From assembly GCF_964199755.1 (NCBI RefSeq), contig NC_133898.1:128834224-128898223 (forward strand): a stretch of 64,000 nt of DNA, read 5' to 3'. Every line of letters starts with the position of its first letter. Positions within the stretch are counted from its first letter, which is position 1. A program made the position numbers and the translations under genes. The DNA is from Larus michahellis (taxonomy: Eukaryota; Chordata; Aves; Charadriiformes; Laridae). Positions 25,541-35,140 of the stretch are shown here, piece after piece. The notes under the pieces were generated by a model. That model was not told where the DNA came from. It searched no databases and saw nothing but the letters and a program-made list of their open reading frames with translations.

Positions 25541-25590
25541 ATGAAAAAAAAAAAAATTTAAAAAAATAAATAAATAAATAAATAAAAAAG
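25541..25590 (+). repeat. A-rich tract with AAAT microsatellite
   Basis: Thirteen A, 'ttt', then a repeated AAAT/AATA motif ending in 'aataaaaaagtc'. A simple low-complexity repeat. Confidence 0.85.
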
Positions 25591-26839
25591 TCAAGATGAG
25601 TTCTTCCAGGCTGCTGCTAATTCCCCTCATGCGGTCGCAATTAAAAGGTGGCATTTTCACATGGCCCCGGCTGCCTTTATGTAAGGCGGGAGCTTCCTAC
25701 AGGACAGGTTTAACCAGCATTTTAGGTCGGGCAGCGGAGTGAAACCCGTCTTACTAATGCGATCAGAATGCCAGGTGCTAAAGGAGAGGGGGGAGAAAGC
25801 AAAAAAAAAAAGAAGAATGGGAAAAAAAAAAAAAAAAAGTGTTGTTTATTATTATTATTTGCACTCACAATGTGGCCTGGCGGGGGGGTGTCCCTAGGAA
25901 GGCGCTGTCTTCCAGCTGGGGTGAAAATCCAAACGAGAAATATTTTTACGGTATTTTCACCCCTTCCGAAAAACCCCCTTGAGTTTTCTGCCCCCCCACC
26001 CCCCCCACCCCGTGGTACCCGGGGGAGGTCAATCGATGTTACCCCCCCCAGCCCCCGCTGGAAGGGGGAAGAGCGAGGACCTGGAAAAACCCACCGAGGG
26101 GCTCCGACAGCCCCCGGGCACCCGCGGCGGAGGCAGGAGGTTGAACGCGGATCCCGTCCCTGCTTTCTCCTCGCCCGGAAAACCCTCGGAAAAAAATCTC
26201 CCATCCTTGGAAAAGCGGTGCCGCCTGTCGTGTAAAAGGCCTCGGGTGGAATTCGTCTCTCCCTTTTTTTGTTTTTCCCCTTGAGGGGATATATTGTACT
26301 ACTACTACTAAAAATTTTCTGGCCTCCAGGGCCTCGGCGCGTAGAGGTGGTTATTTTTATAATAATGACGATATCCAGGCCCTGTGCATCCCGAGGGTTG
26401 AAAAATAACACTGCCGTGTTCAAAATAAAACCTTGCGGGGTTTGGGGGTTTTTTTTTGTGTTGTTTTTTTTTTTTTCCCCGGCTTCAAGCCTTACTAAAG
26501 GGAAATCAAAATTAAAAACAAAAAATAAAAAGGATGCTGCGGGTTTTCTTCCCCAACCTCTTGCTGCCAACTGCAAAATGCACCCGGGAGACTTGTCGGG
26601 GGCAGGACGGGGGTGGGGGTGGGGGGGGTGTTTGGCGTCCTCCCTCCCTGCCCCATCCCGGCGCTTCCAGGCATGATGGGATGGGATTTACGGAGAGAAC
26701 CGGGACGGCACGGGATGTATCCGAAACCCCAGATGAAAGGCAGTTGCTATGTGCCTGCCTGCGTGTCCGCCTGTGGAAAGGGTTTATAAATCTGTCCCGA
26801 GACCAGGAAATCTCCTGCGCCTTTTAGATTTAAGAGAAG

Positions 26840-26870
26840 TTGCCTTCCTGTTGTATTCCCAGATAACGCG
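26840..26870 (+). promoter_or_regulatory. Candidate ETS/GATA composite site
   Basis: 'gccttcctgttgtattccc' contains an ETS core on the minus strand (AGGAA), and 'agataacg' a GATA motif at about 26,861, 16 bp apart. ETS/GATA pairs are known in endothelial enhancers, the tissue where SOX7 acts. Short motifs like this occur often by chance, and no conservation could be tested here. Confidence 0.2.
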
Positions 26871-28082
26871 GCCCTCATGGAGCCCACTTGTAAATAGCTT
26901 AATAGATTTAATCAGTTCCTTTGGAAAATGTCGTTGCTTCCGCGGGGTTTTAATTCGGTCCCGAGGAAAAGCTCGGAAAGGGCAGTTGTCGCTCCGGCTG
27001 GAAGCGAAGTTGGCAGCTTCCAACTCTCCGGACCCCCAAATCGCCCTAACCCGCGAGAAACCAGAACCGCAGGGATCCCGTTCCTGCGCAAAGCGAGGGG
27101 ACAGACCAGGAAACCCGGGCGGATCCGGCACCCCGGCAGCTCACGTTTACATACCGCGCTCTCCATCACTCGTAATCTGACAAGAGTCAATAGGAACACC
27201 CAGGGCACGTGGTAAATCGCTGCCGACCTGCACAAACGTCCCCCCGCCACCGGCTTGGGATCCGCGCTGGGTGGTTTTTTCCCCCCTGGGTGGATGGGTT
27301 AGACGGGGCAGCGGCCGGCCGGCCCGAGGAAATGCCTTCCCATCTCTCGGCTTTCTGGGCAGGGCGGAGAGGAAATCCACCGTCGGTCAAAGAGGAGCCG
27401 CTGCAGCCCATGTCAGGGGGTCAGAATCATAAAGGAATCGAGCCACTAAATATATTCCTCGGGGCAAATTGCAGGGATGAACTGGGCAAAGGGGTCCGGG
27501 TGGGGGTTTTTGAACCCACCGCCTTCCTGGACATCCTTCGTCCCAGCTGGGGGAACACTTCTTCGGGGGTGACGTTCCTGCCCTCAGGAGCACCAAACTG
27601 GGGGTTAGTGGGAAATACCGTTGCGTGACGGTGGTGCTTCCATCCCAGCCGGGCTGAGGTGGCTTTGCAGGATGGGGCAGCGCTCCATAAAACGCCGCAG
27701 CGAGAAAAAGCATCAGACCGGCCTTCCGCCTCCCAGTGTTCCCAGTGTCGGGCACTGGGGACCAACTGGGGATGTTGTAGCCCCTCTGGGCTCTGCCCAG
27801 CCCCGCGTCCCCTGCCCCGCGTGGTCCCTGCAAAGCTCACCCAGGAGCCATCCAGGCTGGACGAGCACCCACCAGCAGTTCACCGGATCCCAGTCTGCCT
27901 CCCATAGGAGGGGACCTGGGAATTCGGGGTAACTGGGTGAAAACTCACACGGGGTGGCAAAGCCCAGCCAGGACTAGCGGTTAAAGCAGGGGGTGTGGGG
28001 GAAAAGGGGGACCTGCAGGACCCGTACCTTGATTTCCCCTTGCGAACAGGCATGTCGCAGCTTGCCGAACCCTGGGGAGGGG

Positions 28083-28103
28083 ACTGGGGGGGGGGGGGGG
28101 GGA
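28083..28103 (+). repeat. Poly-G tract upstream of SOX7
   Basis: About 17 consecutive G after 'ggggaggggact'. The first of several G runs in the 0.7 kb upstream of the SOX7 start codon. Confidence 0.85.
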
Positions 28104-28253
28104 TCTTTTGCACCCTTATGGGGGACCTTCAGTTTGGAACCATTTTGCTTTTCTTCCTAGACCATCCTAAAAAAAAATAAAAAAAAAATCTCAGTGCCCT
28201 CATCTCCTCTCTCTGTGTTTCCCTCACCCTTGAAGGGTCAGGGTGTGAAAAGT

Positions 28254-28465
28254 TGCGGGGGGGGGTGGCGAGGAGGGGGCTGTGCAGGGGTGGCAGGGCC
28301 GTTTCCAGCTCCCTCCTCCCTCCCCTTCACAAAATAATAATAATTAATAATGATAAAAGGGGGAAGGGGGGGGGGGGAGCAGAATTGGGTCGGGGGGGGG
28401 TGTGTGTGTTGGGGGGTGCTGCCTCCCTTTCCCCTCTCCTGGAAGAGGTGGGGGGGGTGTGTGCT
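28254..28465 (+). repeat. G-run cluster upstream of SOX7
   Basis: Repeated runs of 4-14 G within about 210 bp ('ggggggggtggcgaggaggg', 'gggggaagggggggggg', 'cggggggggtgtgtgtgt', 'gtggggggggtgtgtgc'). The pattern fits several potential G-quadruplexes on the coding strand of the SOX7 promoter region. Confidence 0.7.
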
Positions 28466-28582
28466 GGGCAGAGGGTGGGGAGAAGTTTTTTTCTCCCCCG
28501 CTCCATCCTGGCCGGGGCTCACGGAGTTTGCAAACAAGGAGGAGCAGCGAGTCCCTTCGGTGTCATTGGAGGAGGTGTTGGG

Positions 28583-28647
28583 TTTTTTTTTTTTTTTTTT
28601 TTTTTGGTGTGGGCTTTTTTTTTTTTTTTTTTCTTTTTTTTTTTTTT
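28583..28647 (+). repeat. Two poly-T tracts before SOX7
   Basis: T23 (28,583-28,605), then 'ggtgtgggc', then T18, C and T14 up to 28,647. They end about 150 bp before the SOX7 ATG. Length may be unreliable in assembly. Confidence 0.8.
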
Positions 28648-28795
28648 CCTTTCCAAGGAGCTGATAAATACGGGGGAGGCCGGGCGGGAGGCTGGGATTG
28701 CGCGGGGACCCCCGAGGGCAGCGCAGCGCGGCGGGGCAGAGGCGGGTCGGGGTCGGGGCTGGCGGCGGGGAGGGGGGCGGCCGCGGGGCCGGGCC
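28648..28795 (+). promoter_or_regulatory. SOX7: SOX7 proximal promoter / 5'UTR, CpG island start
   Basis: 'ctttccaaggagctgataaa' includes a TGATAA motif (28,662-28,667) that could serve as a GATA site or a weak TATA-like element. From about 28,680 to the end of exon 1 the DNA is very GC- and CpG-rich, typical of a CpG-island start. The transcription start site cannot be fixed from sequence alone. Confidence 0.45.
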
Positions 28796-29021
28796 ATGGC
28801 TGCGCTGCTCGGCACCTACCGCTGGCCGGAACGGCTGGAGGGGGACGCCAGCGAGGGGCTGCCTCCGGGGCCCCCCCAGCGTTGTCCGGCGGGAGAGAAA
28901 AGCTCCGAGAGCCGCATCCGCCGGCCCATGAACGCCTTCATGGTGTGGGCGAAGGACGAGAGGAAGCGGCTGGCGGTGCAGAACCCCGACCTGCACAACG
29001 CGGAGCTCAGCAAGATGCTCG
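28796..29021 (+). CDS. SOX7: SOX7 exon 1 (N-terminus and first part of HMG box)
   Basis: SOX7 is a SOX-F transcription factor (with SOX17 and SOX18) that acts in the nucleus in endothelial, haemogenic and endodermal development. The start ATG at 28,796 sits in a good context (gggccATGG) and gives [12 protein letters not shown], matching the short MASLLGAYPWPE-like start of human SOX7. Upstream in-frame codons come from G-rich non-coding DNA and are rejected. The exon ends at 29,021 inside the HMG box (ELSKMLG, residue 76) with donor G|GTGAGG, the usual SOX-F intron position. HMG signature [18 protein letters not shown] (about residues 42-59) is intact. Exon 2 completes the split glycine codon. 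Confidence 0.96.
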
Positions 29022-29079
29022 GTGAGGAGAAGGGAGGGGTGCGGGGTTTTTGGGGAGGGGGGGGGGGGGAATGTGTGTG

Positions 29080-30290
29080 TCACCCCGGGGGTGGGCGCCC
29101 CTGCATCCAAACGGGCATCCCCGGGGGTGCGAAACCTGTCCGGATCCAAATACGCCGGGGATGGGCGTCCGCGCACCCCCCCACCCCCCCCCCCCCACAC
29201 ACACACACCCCGGGCATCCCGCGGGGTGCAAACCCTCTCCGGATCCAGTGCCCTGGGGGTGGGCATGCACGTACTTCCCCGGGCATCCCCGGGGGTGCAA
29301 ACACCCTCTCCGGATGCAGTACCCCGGGGGTGGGCACCCACGTACCCACCTGGGCATCCCCGGGGGTGCAAACCTTGCTCCGAGTCTGGCAGCCTGCGGT
29401 GCGTGCACCCACCCGGGCATCCTCAGGGGTGCGAATCCTATCAGGATCCAATACCCCCGGGGGTGGGCACCCAGGCACCCATCCGCCATCCCACGGGGTG
29501 CAAACCCTGTCCGGATCCAATACCCCTGGGGTGGGTACCCATGTACCCACCCAGACATCCCATGGGGTCCAAACCCTCTCTGGATCCAATACCCCTGGGC
29601 TGGGCACCCATGGACTCATCTACCATCCCATGGTGTGCAAACCCTCTCTGGATCCAATACCCCTGGGTATTTACCCGATTTAACGGGAGTGGGCATCCAT
29701 CCACTATCCCATGGGGTGCAAACCCTGTCCAGATCCCTGGGGTGGGCACCCTTGCACCCACCGAGACATCCCATGGGGTCCAAACCCTCTCTGGATCCAA
29801 TACCCCGGGGTGGGCACCCATGCACCCATCGGCCATCCCATGGGGTGCAAACCCTGCCTGCATGGGGACCCGTGCACCCTCCCTGCCACCCCGCGGGGAC
29901 CCCTGCGAGGGTCTGGCACCAGCTCCTTGGGGTGCCTGCATCCTCCCGGCCTCCCCATGGGATACAGACATGTCCGGCAGGCAGGGGGTGGGCACCCACA
30001 TGGCCACGCTGTGGGGTGCAAAGCCCGGGTCCGAAGTCCTGCGGCAACATCCACCGGGCTACCTTGTGGGGTGCAAATCCCGACGGGGTCCCGCACCCCA
30101 AGGGAGCGGACACCCAGGGCGCAAACCCCAGCGGTGACCCACACTCTGGGTGCGTGCAGCCCCCCCCGGCCACCCCTCACAGGGTGCGAAGCCTGGTGGT
30201 CTCCCACACCCCGGGGGACAGGCACCCACCGAGGGTAAAACCCCCCCGAGGTGCAGACCCCCAGGCTGCCAGTGCCTGGGATCCCCCGGT
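29080..30290 (+). repeat. About 69-bp GC-rich minisatellite in SOX7 intron
   Basis: A tandem array with a consensus built around 'ggatccaatacccctggggt' followed by 'gggcacccatgcacccatc' and 'catcccatggggtgcaaacc'. The GGATCC-type landmark recurs at about 29,142, 29,241, 29,312, 29,381 (degenerate), 29,444, 29,513, 29,582, 29,650, 29,731 and 29,793, so most steps are 68-71 bp. The central units (29,440-29,830) are the most alike. Units nearer exon 1 have more CCCCGGGGG, and those after about 29,880 are degenerate. The period is close to 23 codons, which keeps frames open through many units. Confidence 0.93.
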
Positions 30291-31082
30291 GCAGCGCAAG
30301 GAGGGACCCTCAAATTTCCCTGGCCTGTCTTTGCTGTCTCACTTTGTCCCCCAACTTACTAGCCCACCCCGATATTGCATGTCCAGGGGGTGGTGGGGTG
30401 TTTCTGCTGTTTCTTTTTAAGGGATCACAACCCATTTTGAATACACATTTGTCTCCCGCTCCCCATCCGGTTTCCCCCTTATCCCAATCCTTAAATTTTA
30501 TGCAAAACCAAGCGGGCAAACAGAAACAACCAGCCCAGACGGCCTGAGAAAGAGCTGCCGGAATCGCAACACAGCTTTGCTGTCCGGCCTCTCCCCCAAA
30601 GTTTCTGTTTCCCCGCACAGTTTTGTGGTGTTTTCTTTGCTGCTTTGGGTTTTCTCCTCGCTGCTTCGCCACGCAGCGTCTCTGCTTATCCGTGTCATTT
30701 CTGCTGTCCCTTCGGCAGCGCGAAGGCATCCGTATCCTCATTTCTCCCTCTACCCTGAGGGACAGCCCTGGGGCAGCCCCACCGTGGGATGCGACCCCCC
30801 ACCCCCCCCCCGGCCCCGCCGCTGCTTCTCCGTCCTGTATCTTGGGGACATTTTGCGTATCTCAAACAGGGAGCAGCGAGGTCACGGTGCCCGGGTCTCG
30901 CCGCGTCCCGGTGCGTGTCCCAGCAGGGCACAGGCTGGGACGCGTCCAAGGGACGCCACGTCCTGACCCCCTGCTCAGCCGGGCATGGCCTCGGCCGTCC
31001 CCGCTCAGCGTCGGGGCTCTCCGTCCCAGAGAGGCACTGCAGGATCAAGCCGTGGAGCTGGGGGGGAGGTTTATTTGCCCTG

Positions 31083-31124
31083 ATTATGGTCCTTTCCAAC
31101 CTAAACCCTTTTCTGATTCTGTGA
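31083..31124 (+). repeat. Tiny CR1 3'-end remnant in SOX7 intron
   Basis: 'attatggtcctttccaacct' followed by 'aaacccttttctgattctgt' is the terminal 40 bp of a CR1 in plus orientation. No further CR1 sequence is seen upstream. Confidence 0.65.
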
Positions 31125-31431
31125 TTTATTTGAAGCGGGGCTCAGCTAACCCTGACACCTCCCCCCACCCCGGTTCGGGGACTTGGGATGGGGGACTCGG
31201 TGGACCTATGGTGGCTTCAGTCCCCCTCTTCTTCACCCTCCTGCTGCCGTCCTGTCCTCCCGCGGGGTGTGCGGGCTGCGTCCTCCATGCGCCAGCTGGG
31301 ATATTGGGAGCCCCGACTTTGTCCTTGGGTTGCGTGCCTGCCAATTTTTGGAGGGAGCACTCTTCCCCCCCCCCGGCTCCCTCCCCCAATACGGCCTCCG
31401 TGGGCGCTAAGGGGAGTTTTCTCCGTTTCAG

Positions 31432-32339
31432 GCAAGTCCTGGAAGGCTCTGAGCCTCTCGCAGAAGCGTCCCTACGTGGAGGAGGCCGAGCGGCTGCGGG
31501 TGAAGCACATGCAAGATTACCCCAACTACAAATACCGGCCCCGGCGCAAGAAGCAGGTCAAGCGCATCTGCAAGCGGGTGGACCCCGGTTTTTTGCTGGG
31601 CAACCTGACGCGGGACCAAAACGCCGTGCCGGAGAAGCGGACCTGCGGCCGGGCCGGGGGGGAGAAAGAGGGTCCGGGTGAGTACCCGCCTCGCCCGGGG
31701 CTGCCGGCCGGCCGGGGATACCGGGAAGCTCCGTGCAGCAGCAGCGGCAGCAGCACCAGCGTGGACACCTACCCCTACGGGCTGCCCACCCCCCCGGAGA
31801 TGTCTCCGCTGGACGCCATAGACCCCGAGCAGAGCTTCTTCTCCTCGCCCTGCCCCGAGGAGCATCACCGCTCCCACCTCGCCGGAGCCACCTACTCCCC
31901 GGAGTACGCAGGCAGCTCCCTCCCGTGCAACCACCACCCTCTCAGCCCCATCCCGCAGCCGGCCACCTGCATGATCCCCCCGGCCTCCAGCTGCACTCCT
32001 CTTCCTCCTCCTCCTCCTCCTCCCAGCTACTACACGCCCGCCTTCCCCTCCCTGGCCCCCCCCAGCCTCCATGCCCACCTGGGCCAGCTCTCCCCGCCAC
32101 CCGACCACCACGGCTTTGACACCTTGGACCAGCTGAGCCAAGCCGAGCTCCTGGGGGAGATGGACCGCAACGAGTTCGACCAATATCTCAACAACCCCGG
32201 CCACGGCGACCACCACGGCGGCGTCTTGGTCAACGGACACGTCCCGGCGTCCGGCAGCTCCCACGCCTCCGAGACCAGCCTCATCTCCGTCCTCGCCGAT
32301 GCCACGGCCACCTACTACAATAACTACAGCGTCTCCTAG
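31432..32339 (+). CDS. SOX7: SOX7 exon 2 (rest of HMG box and transactivation domain)
   Basis: This exon completes the 377-aa SOX7 protein (human about 388 aa). It starts with [20 protein letters not shown] and finishes the HMG box at [18 protein letters not shown] (about residues 98-115), which carries the C-terminal nuclear-localisation cluster. The SOX-F segment follows: [38 protein letters not shown] and [10 protein letters not shown] proline run encoded by CCT repeats lies near 32,000. The beta-catenin-interaction motif DRNEFDQYL is at about residues 320-328, and the protein ends [22 protein letters not shown] like human SOX7. The stop is TAG at 32,337-32,339. The [13 protein letters not shown] block and this C-terminus favour SOX7 over SOX17/SOX18, as does synteny with PINX1. 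No disruption was seen. Confidence 0.96.
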
Positions 32340-33660
32340 ACCCCCGGCCGGGGCCCAGGAAGGACCCGACACAGTATTACCAGGCGTTGCTGCCCGGAGA
32401 CGTCGCTCGCCACCACCCCTCAGGGTGACCGAGTCCGAACCGTGAGGGCTGCGGAGTCTCCTCGGTGGCGTAGGTAAAGGATTTCGGTCGTCAGCTCACC
32501 ACCGGTGCAAAGCCTGGGGTGCCCTGCTCCCAGCGGGGCCGGGGAGGGCATTTCCCAATGCCGAAACCCTTGGGCCAAGTCCCTCTTCCAAAGCAGAGAT
32601 GCTCCCGGCAGCGTGGGAAGGTTGCCTGTCGTTTCGGGGCACCCCCAGCTCTGCTTTGGAGTCGGGAGGGCGGCAGCAATCCCCCCCCCACCCCCCAAAA
32701 CGGCAGCTCTGAAGTCTTGTCAGGGGCAAAAATCCCCCTGGAAAGGGAAAAGGCGAGGGATGGGGCGGGGGGGAAGGGAAGATTTTGGTAAAGGGTCTGC
32801 GAGCCACTCTCGGCTGCTGGCGTCGGCGTTGCGGCAGCCCGTGCGCCGGTGGGGGCGAAACCTGCCTCGTCCCCCCGCCCCCAGACCTGGAGTTGGGGGC
32901 TTCAATCCTAAAGGGGAGGGGACACCAGGGATGCTGCCGGGCTATCCCTGGGGATGCGCGGCGGGGGGCGGCAGGGGGGCAGCCAGCCCCCCGGGGCGCT
33001 CAGCTTTGCGCCTTCCCGAGGAGTGTAAGAGCAGGGCTTGGAAAAAGCAGGATGCGGCCGGCATCCGCGTCCCCCGCCATGGCTTCCCCTCGGCCCCCCA
33101 GCGGAGCCGCCCTCCCCGGAGCGCGGCCTGGGACGAGCACTTGGGGCAAAGAGGTGATGATGTAGCAGACACGTGTTTTTATTTTTTTAATCAAACACCC
33201 TTCGAAGGCGAAGGCTTCACGTTTCGAGCCGCGGTGCCCAATGCCTCTTCTAACTCCGGCTTATTATTGCTTGTAATAAAGCTGTACATTGATTTATTCC
33301 TGCCATTATTCCTCCTCCTCGGATTTTGTATTGCTCGAGTTCTCTTCCTTTTCATAAAGATGAAGCTTTATTTTAAATCAGTTATATGACATGATTAATC
33401 TTAGTGTTTACTGTATGGCACTTGGTAATGATTAGTTAGTAGCGTGACTATGATTTTCTGGTTTCAGTCCCAAGCGTGTATTAATAATAATTGCAAATAA
33501 TACTTAAAAAAAACCCCACAAACCAAACCCACAACTTCACAGGTTTTTAAGCTAATACATTCCATCTTTTTTGTGTGACTCTATGCATTTTGAATGAGTG
33601 TAGATATGAGTTTGCATAAAATATTTAATTTAAATAAATGTTTTTATACAATGATTGTTT
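32340..33660 (+). other. SOX7: SOX7 3'UTR with two poly(A) signals
   Basis: A proximal AATAAA lies at 33,275-33,280 ('cttgtaataaagctgtacat') and a distal one at 33,633-33,638 ('taatttaaataaatg'). The 3'UTR would be about 0.95 or 1.3 kb. Composition switches from GC-rich to AT-rich near 33,170, as is common toward a 3'UTR end. Confidence 0.6.
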
Positions 33661-33785
33661 TATGATTTAAATTGCTGTAGCTATTGACAAAGTTTTCAAA
33701 ACAGAAACATTTCCTGTGCGAGTGCTATTTTTTTAATTTTGTTTTGTTGTTGGTGGTATTTTCAGCCAAACTTTTCTACTTCCTT

Positions 33786-33803
33786 TTTTTTTTTTTTTTT
33801 TTT
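33786..33803 (+). repeat. Poly-T tract
   Basis: About 18 T followed by 'aaataaaaaaagatctg'. A homopolymer just beyond the presumed SOX7 transcript end. Confidence 0.85.
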
Positions 33804-34367
33804 AAATAAAAAAAGATCTGTGGTTATCTTTACAAATTGTGGACTGCTTTCTAACAAACCCACTCGAGGCAGGATGCGCGCGTACCTTCGCTTTTCACGG
33901 TGTGTCTCCGGGGAAGCAAGTCACTTTGATGGCCTTGATCCCGCTTTTGCCATCTCCTAAATATGGCCTTTCTCCTAAATACGGCCTTGATGGACGGTTT
34001 AGGATGCTCCACAGTGCAAGGGCCACCTGAAGGGTCCTTGGCGCAAATGCGGATCAAGGCAATGGGGCCTCAGAAACAGCGTGGGTCAAATTTGGGGTGC
34101 TGCGTGATGGGTGGTCTTGTAGGGTGAGGGGTGGCCTTCAAGTGTCACTAGCGAAGAGAAAAGCTTAGTCCTCCTTGTGGCCCATGGACCAACATCACGG
34201 CCTGCTCTTGCCAGACATTAAATCAGGCTGTGTCCTTGCCACCCTTGAGGCTGACCCACACGCACCTCACAGTGCAGTGTCCTCCCAGGCTGCGTTCTCC
34301 TGCTTGGCCCTAAAAAGTGGAGGAGAGAGTTTTTTAATGCACTTTGTGATGCCCGCCTATGCGTGTT

Positions 34368-34412
34368 GGCTGGAAGGGTTCTCCAGAGGTCACTCAATGC
34401 AACCCAACCCAA
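34368..34412 (-). repeat. Possible CR1 3'-end relic with AACCC repeat
   Basis: 'ggctggaagggttctccaga' followed by 'ggtcactcaatgcaaccc' resembles a reverse CR1 terminus. It merges into four AACCC units. A weak match. Confidence 0.35.
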
Positions 34413-35065
34413 CCCAACTGGGCTGGCTTGCCTCCCATAAATGACTTATCTCTGACTCAGGGAGCCCGTGGTCTCAGAAGGTGGAAGGCTGTGTGAGTGT
34501 TTGGGGGGGCACCAGTATGCCCCTGTCCTGTGCTTACGGTCCTCCTCCATCCCCCACGTGCCACCTCTTCCTTTGCCCATCGCTTGGCCATATGCAACTG
34601 GTTTCCCTTTAAGGGGGGATGAAATGGAGGCCTTTGGGTGTCCTGCTGGCACCGTGGACTGTGGTGGCTCTTGCACCATCACAGCACAAGGGCATGGTGC
34701 TCGGTGCCATGCTGGACAGCTGGTGCAGCAGCCCAGGTGGGGCAGCGTCGCTCTTCCAAGAGGGTTTGTGAACCAGCCCGATGGGGCTGGAGGGATGGAG
34801 GTGCCATGTTTGGCCTCTCCGCCCAGCGGCGTTGACTCACGTGGGACCATGCCAGGAGCAGGGCCGGAGAAGTCCTGCTCCTCCCACCTCCTGCTCTGCC
34901 CACGATCCCTGTGGTGCCCCAGGCCCGGGGGATGCTCGCAGAGCTCCAGAAGCACATTAAACATCGTTCATACCAGGGGTGGCCTGGGTGCCTGTGCCCA
35001 AACCTGGATCTGCCTTTCGACCAGCAAATCAAGGGGACTGCTCCCTTCCAAGCAGGCTCTTGTTA

Positions 35066-35140
35066 GAGGGGCACCCACCCCAGGGCATCAGAGGGTCACC
35101 CACCGCAGGGCATCAGAGGGGCAGCCACCCCAGGGCGCTC
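35066..35140 (+). repeat. 25-bp tandem repeat, three copies
   Basis: Units 'gaggggcacccaccccaggg' plus 'catca' repeat three times with one to four differences; the third ends in 'cgctc'. A local duplication with no gene association. Confidence 0.85.

Larger units (their letters stand above)
23718..28647. promoter_or_regulatory. Upstream region of SOX7, increasingly GC-rich
   Basis: A non-coding stretch between the last CR1 and SOX7. From about 25 kb the base composition rises in GC and CpG, with many G/C homopolymer runs, as in upstream regions of avian developmental genes. Several long open frames occur in multiple phases and on both strands, which reflects low stop-codon density in GC-rich DNA rather than genes. 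Distal regulatory function for SOX7 is inferred from position only. Confidence 0.4.
29022..31431 (+). other. SOX7: SOX7 intron (2,410 bp)
   Basis: The donor GTGAGG lies at 29,022 and the acceptor 'gttttctccgtttcag' ends at 31,431. About half of the intron is a GC-rich minisatellite (29,080-30,290). The 3' half is unique sequence with a tiny CR1 remnant at 31,083-31,124. All long frames read inside the intron on either strand derive from the repeat. Confidence 0.93.

Noticed and set aside
25722..26576. 284-codon minus-strand frame upstream of SOX7
   Set aside because: GC-rich DNA with homopolymer-encoded Lys/Phe/Pro/Gly runs, overlapping frames on the other strand, and no recognised domain or splice support.
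28253..29683. 476-codon plus-strand open frame covering SOX7 exon 1
   Set aside because: It includes SOX7 residues only between 28,796 and 29,021. Upstream it is G-run/T-tract DNA and downstream it is intron and minisatellite; the donor at 29,022 and the HMG-box continuity with 31,432 define the real gene.
29050..30420. Overlapping 350-456-codon frames on both strands
   Set aside because: Caused by the roughly 69-bp repeat and low stop density; composition is repetitive in every frame with no domain.
34400..34420. AACCC repeats as telomere-like sequence
   Set aside because: The unit is AACCC, not the vertebrate telomeric CCCTAA, and only about four copies are present.
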